A stretch of 64,000 bases of DNA from Ascaphus truei (GCA_036426205.1 CM071571.1:108473257-108537256); one strand, 5' to 3'. Counted from the stretch's first letter, positions 46,575-59,033 are shown. The notes: a model not told the origin generated them from the sequence alone. A program made the numbers and translations.

Positions 46575-47925
46575 ATTCTGCTAGCTGACCCGTGGTCGAG
46601 CCGGGTTGAACAAAGTGTTCCCGCTCGTGGAATCCCGCGCCTTTTCACAGTACTGACAACAGTAAATCCGGCTACATCTGTAAATCTTGTTGCAGACCCC
46701 AGAGAAGAAGGGATTAATGTAATACTCTTGGATTTTTAGGTCTCAGAGATTTCCAGGAACTTGTTTTCTCCTGGGACTTTTGTTACAAATTCTGGACTGT
46801 TATATTTTCGCATTTTTGTCATTTTTCCCAATGACACTAATCATTGCATTGGTTGCCATATGGTATAAATTTGCATAGCAAACAGTAGATTTTCTATAGA
46901 CAAATTAATATTCATACAGTATAAACGTCAATTTTTCATGTATCTCCATGTTTTACAAATGTTTTGTACATGTTTCTCCGATTTCAATCTGCCAGAAGAA
47001 TTTAATAAAGGCTGCAGTATGTATAATTGTGTGTTGATGGTTAGAATTGCTGTGCACTTTAAATGTTTCAACATTGTACAGTATTTGTAAATAAATGTTT
47101 TTGTACTGACTCCACCAATAAAAGAACATGTTGAATTGCTGCACTGTTTTTTTTACTGCCTGACCGCAAAGCCGCAAGCTCGGCAACATTGTAAAAAAAG
47201 AGCAATGAGCGCGCAACTGGCGTGGTAACTAGGTCAATTGGCGTGGGAACTTCTGTTCTAGGGCACCTAGAGATAAAATTCATTTTGCCCCTAGATGTTA
47301 GGAACCCTCTCACTTGACCCCAACAGGGTCCGAGCAGTAATGGCGGCGAGAAAGGGTCACGCTGGCGAGGAGGGTCCTACCATTGAGCGTACTGGCGGAG
47401 AAAGCTTTTAACCGGCTAAGTCAGAATGAGCAGAAACCTGGAACCCATAACTCTGGTTCTGTTCAACCTAGAGGGCTCAGATTCGGTCACCATGTAGTCC
47501 TAGTTGCGGCAGGATTGCATGGCAAATTGCGACCCTCTCGTGGCAACAGAACGGAGTCAGGGTAATGTTAAAGTTCAGGTTTCTGTCATTGACTTGCATG
47601 GCAGAAAAGCCACTTTGGTAATGTGCTTTTAAACTGTCTTTTGGTATCTCCAGTTCTGGGGGTCGTGCAAGGCTGATATTTTGAAACTATGGCAAGGGTC
47701 TTTCCGCGTGAGGACCAGGCGAATTTCAACCCGCTCAGACCCACAGAACGGATTATGTTAAATTATATTCGCGCAATTGGCGTGGGAGCTACTTAGGGCC
47801 TCGGTCAAGTTCACGGCCAATTGGCGTGGGAACTTCTGTTCTAGGGCACCTAGAAATAAAATTTATTGTGCCCCCAGATGTTAGTAACCCCCTCACTTCA
47901 CCCCAACAGGGTCCGAGCATGTACA
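46575..47925. repeat. Repeat family with about 100-bp direct repeats
   Basis: The block caattggcgtgggaacttct ... gttctagggcacctaga ... ccccaacagggtccgagca occurs at about 47233-47334 and again at about 47818-47919, some 585 bp apart. The region starts with gctagctgacccgtggtcga (46580), which resembles the tagctgatatacccggcg at 15928. I cannot name the family. Confidence 0.5.
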
Positions 47926-48659
47926 GTACTGTACTTTAAAATAAATTAAATATGCAATTTTACTATTACTGCACGCGCACGCACAGACTGTGTTGAACCA
48001 CGAAGGTATTAGACTTCAAAGACAACAGCTCGCAAACGCCCCCATGAGTTTTTACATGGCATTGCAGTATTGCAGACAGCGGGAATAAAATGCTTAAATC
48101 ACGGGTTACTGTACCTCTCATTTTCAAGTATGGGCACAAATTTACATTAAGTTCTTTAAATTTGACTTTTTATAACATATTTGCGATCGCAAACATCAGA
48201 ATTCTGGAATTATTTTGGACAGGAAGATGATTTGAGGGACACAGGTAAATAGCTAAAGCACTGGGGTGATTGTTAGCAGAAGGAATAGAAACAATACTCT
48301 TCAGTGAATCTTAAGACTGTAGGCAGGATGCTGATGGTGGATTTTAGGAGATAAGTGCACGATGCAGATGCGTGTTTAGATACGTTTAATAAGATAATTC
48401 ATTAGGTTTTATATTAACCCTATATTAACCCTTTGAGATACTGATTTTTTAACTGTTGATTTGACCAATGTTATTGTGCATAGTGAGCAGTTAAGTCCTA
48501 AAGTAGGCAAACGTTTTCTTTATACCAATTGCTACCTTACTGCAAGGAATGTTTTCTAATCTTAGCTAAATACTCAACACCTGAATGTGTGATTGCACTG
48601 CAAAAATACTTTTTTTTATTGATATTTATTGTATTTTAGGCAGTATGTTCTGTCTTTTC

Positions 48660-49040
48660 ACTTAGCTGATCGATCCCTCTCCAAAACCTCTATATCGACC
48701 AAGCCTGGGAGGGGGAGATGTCCTCCATAAGCCACTGCTCAATAGCCGTGAGTTTCAGTGTAACAAGTGGTCCCCCTCCAGTCTGCCTTGTGTGGGCGGC
48801 CTGGTCAGCCAGCTTGCGCTTGAGGCCTGCCTAGCACTTTTATGCATATTCAACTATTGGACAGTGTTGCCCAGGGCATTTATTTTGGTAAGCTTCCTGC
48901 CCCAGATCCTCTGTTTCTCGGATATACTTATGCGTGAGCACAGTGCACCAAGCAATTTGGAGTTGTTGTTTACTCTCCATTGATGAGGATGTCAAGTTCC
49001 TCCTCTGTAAATTTTAGGCTTTAGATTCCGTCATCTTGAC
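48660..49040 (-). pseudogene. Decayed Myb/SANT-like Harbinger partner gene fragment
   Basis: On the minus strand, from about 49010, the translation reads KFTEEELDILINGE, the first helix of the Myb/SANT-like domain. After frameshifts it gives GGGPLVTLKLTAIEQWLMED (about 48780-48720), which parallels TGGGPTPQRLILTPLEEL in the intact gene at 21264-25358. Several stops are present. It is an old fragment of a different Harbinger family, with no transposase beside it. Confidence 0.65.
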
Positions 49041-49429
49041 ACTTGAAAGGCCTAGCTGATATTGCTGAGAAACTCTACTGTTATGTGCATTTATTGGAAT
49101 TTTAATGTGCTCATGGGCATTAGCTTAAAGTAATGCACATGCATAATGTGGACGTTAAAGTTTTGCCAATGCACATGTGCAGTATATTGGTTAACACACC
49201 TCTCGGCAATTAAAATCCCTATTAATACAGTTAATGTCACAAAAATAGTTTTATGGGTGGCTGTTTGAATATCATTAGATTTGTGGATACCCATTAAACT
49301 GAGGAAAACTAACGGACATTACCTATTTATGTAATGTCATGTTAGTAGTCCCGATTTGATTGGATGGAAGCAGAGTATAACGTTTAGGCTGAGCTGTGTA
49401 TCACAAACTATTAGACACTAAGCAAGTAA

Positions 49430-49920
49430 TTAACACTTGAAAAACTTTGTCATGGAAGACCAGGGGTTTATTCTGGCATGATCCAAGAGGGAACATCGCA
49501 ACCAATAGACACAGTTAAAAGACAAAAAACAACATATAAAATACATCAAATAGAAAGATTCTGCACTTACGGGGTTAACTGGGGTCTCCTAACTCACTAC
49601 AGTAGGTGCTGGGCACGATATAAGCCCACTTACCCAGGTCTCTCCTGCAAATCTAGCCTTTTCCATGGCATCAACGTTCTCTGATCACCGCTGCCCCATA
49701 TTTCTAAGCAGTCTCCAATCACTGTGACGACCCACGAACAACAACCGACTACCTGGAACTCTGGAGTGGCCTGGCATTTGTTCTAAAATTCTAATCATCG
49801 CACGGCGGGAAGGACAAACAGGCCAATAACAGTAGATGGGGGCGCGGCAATAGGTCTGGTCATTTGCCAATCGGGACATCAAGTTGAGCGGAAGATATGG
49901 ATCGGTCAATCAGAGGAGTG
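49430..49920 (-). repeat. Unclassified moderately GC-rich repeat
   Basis: It has rounded composition and a polyadenylation-like context, but no ORF, terminal repeats or second copy. Possibly a solo LTR. Confidence 0.2.
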
Positions 49921-50259
49921 CCTACGGTCACTACTGCAAGACGAGAGGAGTTCCAAGAGTGCGGATTGAATGGTACCTGTTTGGTGGTCAAGAAAATGAC
50001 TCCGCTTTTAGTCCATGTGCAAAATCAGAAGAAGTCCTCTTGTCACAACCTTACCCAGACTCGACCTTTCCTTCTGACCATCCAAATTCCTGAAAAAATG
50101 GCTGGATATGAGGGCTTATGTGCCCGTTCATGGGCGTTGCTGCCCCAGACCAGGGAAATCAATGTCCAGCAGGAGGACATGTTTTTCAGACAAAAGGGGT
50201 TGCTAATAGAAATGGGTGAAGTTTTATTGTGGATTTGTATCTTCCTCGGATCGATCAGC

Positions 50260-50540
50260 GGATTTCCGTGAATCAGTCTCAAAAAGGGTGATAAGTCTTT
50301 TCTGGATTTTTTTTTATTACCGACACTACAATCAGCAAATTCCGTGCACAGATTGCAGAATTCGCTGATTGGAACCTTAAAATCCACCAATGGTTTGCAA
50401 AAAATTGGATTGGTAAAATCAACCAACGGATTGTGGAATCCTCGGATTGTATTGTTAAACATCACCAGTGGATTGTATCCAATGGCGGTTTTGGATTAAT
50501 TCTCACAAATTGAAACAGGAACAATCTGTCAATGGATTTT
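50260..50540 (-). repeat. Dispersed AT-rich repeat, copy 2 (inverted relative to 3105-3440)
   Basis: It contains the reverse complements of the landmarks at 3105-3440: atcagtctcaaaaagggtga at one end and ggattgtatccaatggcggt, ttaattctcacaa, gaaacaggaacaatctgtca at the other. The interior is diverged. Confidence 0.55.
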
Positions 50541-50549
50541 ACAACCACA

Positions 50550-51870
50550 TGTGTTAAAGCATAACATACACGGCACCACTACTTTCAAAATACAATAAAG
50601 ATTTACACTTTTACAGGATTTTGGGAAAATATATTTACAGGCAATCTCCGTACCTTACAATAATCCATGGGTCATGGGTAATGACCCTGATGGACGGGAT
50701 AGTAGGACGGGCTTAACCTTTATTTAACCGCCATGCTGCCCTTTTCATCACACAATGTTCTGTTGTTTTAATAGATCTTTCAAAAATATGTTATTTTACA
50801 CTAGAACGTGACTTATTTCTGATACCTTTTAAGCAACTCTGTTAATAAATGTGCATACTGTATGTAGCAAATATTTTTGCTTATTTAATCTTAATGTTCC
50901 TTCTAACTTAGAGTATTATTTGTTAAACTGACATATTAATATGCTATTGTTGATGACAACTGTATTACAGTAAATGGCATTGACAATCACTAACAGTTAT
51001 TGCAATTAGGTAAGTGATTCCAGTACATTTTTAATAATGTAATATTTTTGGCCTGGAAAGCACCTCGAGCACTGTAGTACTGTAGTTAAAGTGTAATCCA
51101 AATTGCAATTTATATTGGGGTTGCAATACAGTCAAAGCATTTATTATTTGTTTGATTTTTTCGGATATCTGTAATGGTTTTATAAATTTAGATGTAAAAG
51201 TCTAACTGCAAGAATAAATTTCACTGAAAACACATTACATGCTGCTGGTTTAGGGAATTGGTCCATGCTGACTGCAATAATTCAACAGTTGCAGTTGAAT
51301 TTTAAAGTAGTGGTATGAAAACTCACAATAACATCCATGGTAAGAATCGGTTTCCACTAATATTTCTATGAGATTAGCATCTACAGAAAGATTCCACACT
51401 GAGATCAGTATATAAAGGGAATATTAAATACACACATATGAGGTATATTGGGAGGGCCATTTTCCCACACTTTTCCAATTTGTGTCTTGACCTTGTCTGG
51501 GATCTTGAGAACAAGCAGAGGAGTATAATTCTCATTACTGAATGTCAGACGACAAGGTTTTGACGTATAAACTCATGAAAAGACTGATGTCATCAAACCC
51601 CCAGAATTCTCCAACTCTCACAAGATGTATGTCTTCTGGTTAGCACACATTATATAGTCACTTAGATTATGTTGCAAAAGCCTGATGGATTTTCAGGTTT
51701 TTCATTAAATGTGAAACATATGGAGCTTTATTTCTTCACCACCAGCCAAAAGGGACTGAGGAATAGAATGTAAACAACTGATTTCGATGAGAAAGGATGC
51801 GATCATAAGAACTCAACATATTCCCAGACTTTTATGTACATTTTTCCAACCATGCACTGTACCCAGTAAA
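50550..51870. other. AT-rich sequence, no gene recognised
   Basis: I see no ORF over 60 codons, no repeats with ends and no RNA gene. Confidence 0.45.
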
Positions 51871-51939
51871 CATGCATGTGTCTTCTTGACCTAAACATAG
51901 AAAACAGCTCACTTTATAGATGTGATGCTAAACTATTAT

Positions 51940-52085
51940 CCAAAGTAAAGGAGATGAATCAGAGCACTACAGGTTTTCTTTATGCAAGATTTATTGTACC
52001 AAATATAAACTCAATGTTTCAGCCTGTAGCTGGCCTTTATCAAGTGAAAGTGGCATAACATATAATTACATTGGAGTTCTTTATA
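51940..52085 (-). repeat. Repeat with hammerhead-like hairpin
   Basis: The minus strand reads cacttgataaaggccagcta, caggctgaaacattgagttt and then acaataaatcttgca. It is the same arrangement as at 38476-38660. Confidence 0.5.
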
Positions 52086-52289
52086 TAGTAAATGGGGGTT
52101 CCGTGCACACCAAAAAAAAGATGCAAAAAAGATTAATGCAAAGAAGTCATTTAATGACTAAATAGTCACAGAGATCAAGTCTGTTCTTTTTTCCTTTTTT
52201 TAGTTCCATACCAATCAAACAATCCCAGCTGTGGTTAGTTCTCTCTCATCAATCTACGTCCTTTGTGTTTCTCCTGGTCCAATGGAGAT

Positions 52290-52530
52290 TCTAGTGGTGT
52301 CTGTCGCATTTGGGGCCATGTCCTCCATCATGGATTAACTCTCCTCTCCGTTTCCCACAATCCATGAAATTGGTGGCGTGTCCTCCATCATTGGTGACGC
52401 CTTCTCAGTGTGTCCTCTGCTCCAATGCAGCTTCTGTTGCTCTGGGGGGCGTATCCTCCGTCCGGGATGGGGGCATATCCTCCGTCTTTGATGACTTGTC
52501 GTGTAGGTGTGTCCAGCGTGACGTAATTCC
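52290..52530. repeat. Imperfect tandem repeat, (ggcgtntcctccntcc)n
   Basis: The motif tcctccatcatgg, tcctccatcattgg, tcctccgtccggg, tcctccgtctttg recurs with ggcgtg or ggcata lead-ins. It looks like a degenerate minisatellite. Frames across it are not coding. Confidence 0.5.
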
Positions 52531-52869
52531 GTTGGCATCCGGCTGCCTTGGAAACGTCTGCTCTGGTTTGTGATCCCTGTTGCTTGGTAACGTTCCTACA
52601 TGCACAACCTCTGTCCCTCGATGCTCAGCTCCAAAATATATGTTTTCTTCCTAGTCCATGTTATCTATGGCCAATATGCAACACCTTGTCAGCAGAACAA
52701 AAATATGTTTTTACAGACAGAAAACTGACATCTCTTCCACCCTAACCATATAACAGGGAAAAATATACATTTGTCATTTCAAATAATTCAAAATTGAATG
52801 ATTCCTCCTTTATCTCATTGGTAATTTGTTGTAGTATGTTATTCTTTTTGATTGCATATTTTAATATAT

Positions 52870-53627
52870 TGTGATACAATCACTGTTTCTAGGTGCTGGA
52901 ATAAGGCAACTATGCGACTTTCCAGCAAACACAGGGTTAATTTTCCTAGCGAAGCCAGCAGCAGCTGCAAACTGCAAACTGAAGGCTGAACTCCTGATTG
53001 CTCATGGAGTTTTAAAAGTCAGGAAGTAACTACATGCCGAGACTGCTGTTCCTAGAGAAGGTGGACAGAGAAGAGTTCTCCCCAGCTGTGGAAGCTTTCA
53101 CAGTCCCTTAGACCCGCTGGATGGTGGTCGTGGAGCCTGCTGGGACTGCCTGGGTTATTAATCTCCGGAAGAAGTAGGAAGGACGTGAGACAGTGCTGAA
53201 GCGGGGATGTCCTGTCCTTAACATTGGACTTACAAAGGAGAGATTCTCTGAGCTTTCGTTCGGCTAAGCTCCCCTTGGAAGGACGTACGAGAGACCATGA
53301 TGAAGCGGGGATGTCTGCTCCATAACCTTGGAATAACAGATAAGAGAAACACTATATTGCCGTGTGCAGAGACTGTATATGTTTAGCTATAATAGTACCT
53401 GTTTTGGGGTGGTAACCAGCTTAGCTGTCCATCCAGTTAGAAAGGACTGAAGCTGCATGTGTAGTTAGTCTCCTAAGAGGAGAAGGCGTTTATTTTATGA
53501 TTTGTTTTGACTTAAAGGGACGGTGGACCTGTTAGTGTATTATTTAAATAAACCCCATATAGAGAAAAACTATGTTTCCTACCTTAATCTGGGACATAAG
53601 ATCCTACGCTGTGACGGAGACATCACA
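52870..53627 (-). mobile_element. Solo LTR of the Gypsy family at 8 kb, 4-bp TSD atat
   Basis: On the minus strand the LTR starts TGTGATGTCTCCG and ends GTATCACA. It is flanked by atat at 52866-52869 and 53628-53631. The interior matches 8330-8869 over most of its length (for example gtcctgtccttaacattgga and cttaacattggacttaca). No gag or pol adjoins, so it is a recombination-derived solo LTR. Confidence 0.8.
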
Positions 53628-53973
53628 ATATATATAAATAGTCCATAGAATAAAGCAGATGTGCGCAGTCTCAATAGATCCCCTTGATTCAAAGTATGTG
53701 CTCTCCCTCTGCAGCTTTCACTCTCCTGTGATCAGCGGAGTGGATAGGAAACATGCAAACAAAAAGAAAGCGCAAAAAGGAATAACGCAGTTAGTAAAAA
53801 TAATTGTCTTTATACCAATTAAAATAAAACTGCATAATAAGAAAGTACATAAAAAGGATTCACATTAACTCACAATTCCACAATGACAAGGCACTAATGA
53901 GGATCCCTGCAACAAAAGCCCATAGATCTAGTGATGGAAAAAGTCCTGGGAATAAGCTTACATGTGGTTGAAA
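53628..53973. other. Unassigned sequence between solo LTR and inverted repeat
   Basis: AT-rich sequence with short frames only. Nothing recognised. Confidence 0.35.
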
Positions 53974-54221
53974 CAGGCACCAGCTTTCATGCAAAGTCAG
54001 GGGAAAACCACCGCAATCGACGGAGCACCCGTCGTCACGTCCGCTCATCGATGCGCGTTGACGTCACCTCTACGCGTTTCACGTCATACCTTCCGAAGAA
54101 GCGTCATATGACGCGAAACACATAGATATGACATCATCACGCATCGAGGAGCGGACGTGACGACGGGTGCTCGGTCGATTGCGGTGGTTTCCCCCTGACT
54201 TTGCATGAAAGCTGGTCCCTG
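53974..54221. repeat. 114-bp-arm inverted repeat
   Basis: Arms 53974-54087 and 54108-54221 are highly similar reverse complements around a 20-base loop. The right arm begins atgacgcgaaacacatagat. The loop side contains ccgaagaagcgtcatatgac followed by gcgaaaca, a hairpin of the recurrent hammerhead-like type. No target duplication was identified. Confidence 0.9.
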
Positions 54222-54225
54222 TTTT

Positions 54226-54548
54226 CCTGGTAATGTACAGGTTAATAAAAGCTTCACTCAGACTTCGAACTATGCAACTAATTTTGACAGATTTATTATA
54301 AATCATTCTTCCTGGTAATGCACAGGTTATTAAAAATGTATATTAGTGTTAGGGACCCTTGAGATGTGGTCTGCCGTGCAGTGGCTCAGGGGCTTACAAC
54401 AATTTGGCCAAAATGTTAAACTAAAAGACCATTTTATTTAATAGATATCTATACATATATATTTAGGCACTGTACCGTGTATAAGTTTCACTGGATGTGC
54501 ACTGAGCTCGTCTGTGTTTTATGTTCTGTCTCTGGTTTTAAATATATA
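54226..54548 (+). repeat. Direct duplication, copy 1 (copy 2 at 59563-59884)
   Basis: The block starts ttcctggtaatgtacaggtt and ends ctctggttttaaatat. It matches 59563-59884 almost base for base. The two copies flank the LTR element 54593-59033 and about 570 bp of other DNA. Confidence 0.9.
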
Positions 54549-54592
54549 TTGCCATGCTCAGTAGCACTCCTCTGTGACACTTATATGCTTAT

Positions 54593-55375
54593 TGTGACAA
54601 ACGCCCCTCTTTTGTAGCGCTGACGTCTGTCTGGGTTCTTCCGACACAGTCTTCTAGGGTTAATTATACAACAAACAGGAACATGCAAAGTATTACGTTG
54701 CTTAACTCAGGCTTCTGCCTGCTTTATTTTCATCCAAGTAAGGTACTGCAGCTTTACCATGTGTAGGTTAGAGCACTCAGATATTTCCATTCAGCTGTTC
54801 ACTTATATCATGTCATAGTATTTCCACACGATTATTTTTAAGAAATAAAAACCAAATCATATAAAGAAATCCTATCCCTTTCAGGGATCTAACTACACAT
54901 CAGAATCAGCCTAACTGCTGCTGGGCCATAAACCTGGTTCCAGCTTAAAACAATGCCCTCTCATGTTAGGGTCACTAGATACAGCATAGTCTTTTAGAAA
55001 CATCAATAAACATTTGTTTGTCTTATCTGGTCGTGGTGGGAACTCGGTCCCAAGTGTCCAGGCAAATCCTCTGGTACTGTGATACTTGGAGGGGCCGTCC
55101 ACCCTGAAAGTGGATGCAGGGGAGCAGCGATACCCCCAGCCTCCAGGCTCTAAGGAGAGAGAGTGAAATGCAAACCTCTCTGCTCTAAATACCTGTGCAT
55201 GTGATTAGAAGAGCAGGTGAGGGAGAACTAGACCCATTGTAATCTGTGGTCTGGATTTTCCATCCAGCAGCCATAGTTAATGTGAAGCTGTGGAATGGAT
55301 CACTTTTAACTATTCCTGCACTTTCTGACCTAAAACGGGGCAGAAAGCTGCCTAACATCTTTGGACTGTGTCACA
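54593..55375 (-). repeat. 3' LTR of the pol-less LTR element
   Basis: On the minus strand it starts TGTGACACAG and ends GTTTGTCACA (TG...CA). It is 783 bp and nearly identical to the 5' LTR at 58247-59033. An AATAAA on the minus strand lies near 54725. The inner side abuts a purine tract (ggggagggggata on the minus strand, 55376-55388), the expected primer for plus-strand synthesis. Confidence 0.92.
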
Positions 55376-55388
55376 TATCCCCCTCCCC
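55376..55388 (-). other. Polypurine tract
   Basis: The minus strand reads ggggagggggata immediately before the TGTGACA start of the 3' LTR. This position and composition define a plus-strand priming tract. Confidence 0.85.
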
Positions 55389-55918
55389 AGCTCACACCTA
55401 CTGGGGTGAGCGGCCATGGACCTTACTGGGGTGAGCGTCCTACCTGAAATACTTGAGCTAACTCCGCAGTACAATATTAAACATTCACGACACGAATATT
55501 AACTTTTTTTTTTTCACAGCAATTATGGACAATAGTTTTCGTCATAAGAGACTATACTTGGCAAACATATTTTGTTGCTCTCTATTAGGGAACTATTTTG
55601 AAAAATAAATGTCTAGCACACATTCTTATAACCCAGGATATGCTAAATATACTCACAAAACCAGACAGTTTCTATTACCTCCCTGGGTTTTTCTACTCTA
55701 GAATATGAACATCATTATATATTTACCAACCAAAAGGGCCATCAACCCTGTATACTAATTTGTAGTTTAGCTACATTTTCAACACAGAGAACCAATATAA
55801 CATTGCAATAGTTATAAAATGCTTATTCTAGAGGCCTAATATAGCATAACTACACTAGCTTATTTGCAAAGTTAAGTGTCCGTGACATAGTCCACACGTG
55901 TAATAAAAAAAATATCGG

Positions 55919-57882
55919 TCAGTTCCCCAAACATTTTTTTTTCTTTGACTTCCAGTCCATTACATCCTCTGACTTCATTTCAACACAAGCTGCAACCTGC
56001 AAATGACTGGACTGTTTCTTTAGATTCTGATGGAACTCTGGGGCCGGATAGTCCTTGTCTTTATATTGTGGCCCAGAGTGGCGAGATCCGGAAAAATTCA
56101 AGGCCAGCGTTGACCTTCGTCGCGTTTGCTTTGCAACCTTTGAACCTTTATGGTACTTCTTACTGCCATGTATTTTCTCATGACCATCAGTCTCAGAGAT
56201 TTGGAATTTTCCCTTTGGGGCAATTATATGGTACTTAGAAGATGAAGCACTGATTACCTGGCGACCTTCACCTTGATGGGGCTCTCACTAACTCTGGCTG
56301 TACCCTGTGGCATTTTACCTTTGCAGTCGGCAGGCATGTAGTCTTGGGCCTCTCTTTCCTGAGGCCTACATTTATTCAGGCGGAAGTACCGCTGGATAAC
56401 CAGTGACGCATTTCTCAGGGTTTGATAGCGAATCCTGTTCCGTGTCATCCTAGTCAGAGACTGGATTTTTATAGTTGCTCCTTTCATAATGAGGAACCTG
56501 TTTCGTACCATGCGGGCACGGTAGAATGATTGAAGAACACAGGCTGCTTTATTCCGGCGATTAAACTGCCGAATTTTCATCCCTCTGTAGGCAGCCTGTA
56601 GGATGATAGTTGCGGCACGTTTACGCCGATAATTTTCTCTTTCCCTTCTTCCTTGGATAAGAGCTTTGCAGTGCTTCTGAATTATTCGAATGCTTTTCTC
56701 CTTTTTCAATACGTTAAGTTCCTCCGCGAGAGAATTCTGTTTTGTGCATACATCTCGCAATTGTGTTCTCAGGGCGTCAATTTCTTCCTGGTGCTGGCTC
56801 TGAGTGTGCATCAATGCATTCTGTAGTGCTTCCTGCACTTCTAATTTTTCCTGAGTCAACTGTTTCTTCACTTTTTCTGTTTGGTCAGTCAAATCTGACT
56901 TTTTCATTTTCAGACTCTCATTTTCTTGCTTTACAGTCTCTAAATCACACAGGGCAATCTCATGGGTTTGCTTCAACATTCCCAGCTCTGCGTTCAGACC
57001 GTGGCCCTCCAGGCATGACTTTTGCACCTCTGTGCTGAGCGCATGAACCTCTTGTAGAGCCTTCCCGTATATCTGTTTTAGGATAGCAATCAATTTGTCA
57101 GACTTAATCTGTTTTTCATCCATGGTGGCAATTACGGTGTTGGCCTTTTCCAGACTAGTCGTCACCTCTTCCAGCTCACTCCGTAAGAGAGACTCTGTTT
57201 TCTTCAAAGCCTCGTGCTCTTGTAAAGCTCGGAGTATACACCTCTGTAACTCTGCGTTCGCTTCTCGCTCCTTATTGTTAGATTCTTGCTTCTTCTTCCA
57301 ACATTCTCGCTCCTTCATCAATCCCTGCCACAGGACTTCATAATCATGGCGGGCAGATTGGAGTGCAGAAACCAAAGCCCCTTTATCCTGGATCAAGGAT
57401 TCAGCTTCCCTTTGCTCATCCTTTTCCTTTGCCACTGTTCCCGTGACAATTCTGCCGGTCACTCCGGTCTGCAGCACATCTCGGCGCTTTTCTGACGCAT
57501 GTCCTGACAGCGCAGGTTCAAGTGGCTCGGTCACTTCCCCTGTGACTTGAGGAACAGTTTTCTTTTTCTTCTTCTTTCTCTTTGCTTTATTAGCTCCAGA
57601 TATATCAGTGGTACTGGGCACACACTCACTGGTAGCTTCCACGTCTTGCTTGCACTCACAGGGCATTGCTTGCTTTTGCAGCTGTTTGTCTTTGAGAATT
57701 TTGGGGCACACATCTTCCATGTGACCTACTTTATGACAGGCCCAGCATACTAAATTCATCTGTGGGTGCGGCTCTCCTCCAGGGGCCACATACGAGTCGT
57801 CGTCATCATCATCGTATGGCCTGAAGGGACACTCTTTTTCATGATTATGTACATTACAAAACAAACATTTCACGTCGGCCAT
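55919..57882 (-). CDS. LTR-element protein: two CCHC knuckles, coiled coil, five IQ-like repeats
   Basis: The start is ATG 57882 with A at -3 and G at +4. An in-frame GTG at 57924 also opens the frame but is unlikely. The first frame runs to a stop at 56254 (542 residues). Residues 6-18 form a Cys-Cys-His-Cys cluster with H-X3-C spacing, and residues 46-59 (CWACHKVGHMEDVC) a canonical CCHC knuckle. A hexa-Asp run lies between them and a KRKKKKKK patch follows near 105. A heptad-rich coiled coil covers about 170-410. Five repeats of the type IQxxxRxxxxR follow at about 23-residue spacing to 520 (IILQAAYRGMKIRQF, VLQSFYRARMVRNRF, IKIQSLTRMTRNRIR). Another frame stays open from near 56290 to 55919 and ends KKKKCLGN, so one indel has probably cut off about 115 residues. 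It may serve as a gag-like RNA-binding protein. The IQ array suggests calmodulin or light-chain binding, unusual for gag and possibly a captured host segment. Confidence 0.7.
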
Positions 57883-58227
57883 TTTAGAAACCCGGCAGGG
57901 ACAATTTGCCAGCTGCAATTTCACTCACTTCAGCAACTTACATACAGCACTTGCTAGCTGAAAATGCACTCACTTCAGCAAAAGGCATTAGCTTTACAAA
58001 CAGCACTTGCTAGATGCAATTTTTTTCTTCAGCAAAACATTTTGGTTTTCTGTTTGGGTTCAGGGTGCTATTGCATCCACACTTCGCACATTCTCTGTGT
58101 ATGCTAGAAGTACAACTGATATACACAGAGGGACAGACTTCACTCATAGCATCTGTACTTTATCTTCGGCTGGGCGGCCATTTTAAACCCCCGCATTTAT
58201 TTGCAAACCCACAGACTTTTAGTGTCG

Positions 58228-58244
58228 ACCCCCATTCTCCACCA
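58228..58244 (-). other. Primer-binding site of the LTR element
   Basis: On the minus strand TGGTGGAGAATGGGGG begins two bases after the 5' LTR. It would pair with a tRNA ending CCACCA. It shares the TGGTGG start with the site at 8042-8059. Confidence 0.65.
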
Positions 58245-58246
58245 AA

Positions 58247-59033
58247 TGCGACAAACGCCCCTCTTTTGTAGCGCTGACGTCTGTCTGGGTTCTTCCCGAC
58301 ACAGTCTTCTAGGGTTAATTATACAACAGGAACATGCAAAGTATTACGTTGCTTAACTCAGGCTACTGCCTGCTTTATTTTCATCCAAGTAAGGTACTGC
58401 AGCTTTAACATGTGTAGGTTAGAGGCACTCAGATATTTTCATTCAGCGGTTCACTTATATCAGTGTCATAGTATTTCCCACACTGTTATTTTTAAGAAAT
58501 AAAAACCAAATCATATAAAGAAATCCTATCCCTTTCAGGGATCTAACTACACATCAGAATCAGCCTCTAACTGCTGCTGGGCCAACTAACCTGGTTCCCC
58601 AGCTTAAAACAATGCCCTCTCATTTAGGGTCACTAGATACAGCATAGTCTTTTAGAAACATCAATAAACATTTGTTTGTCTCATCTGTTCGTGGTGGGAA
58701 CTCGGTCCCAAGTGTCCAGGCAAATCCTCTGGTACTGTGATACTTGGAGGGGCCGTCCACCCCAAAACTGGATGCAGGGGAGCAGCGATACCCCCAGCCT
58801 CTAGGCTCTAAGGAGAGAGAGTGAAATGCAAACCTCTCTGCTCTAAAAACCTGTGCATGTGATTAGAGGAGCAGGTGAGGGAGAACTAGACCCATTGTAA
58901 TCTGTGGTCTGGATTTTCCATCCAGCAGCCATAATTAATGTGAAGCTGTGGAATGGATAATTTTTAACTATTCCTGCACTTTCTGACCTAAAACGGGGCA
59001 GAAAGCTGCCTAACATCTTTGGACTATGTCACA
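58247..59033 (-). repeat. 5' LTR of the pol-less LTR element
   Basis: It is 787 bp, TG...CA on the minus strand and nearly identical to 54593-55375. It should carry the promoter for the ORF. I did not identify a clear TATA box. Confidence 0.92.

Noticed and set aside
54593..59033. Interpretation as a host gene flanked by two solo LTRs
   Set aside because: Matching ttat duplication, polypurine tract and primer-binding site in the right places favour a single LTR element.
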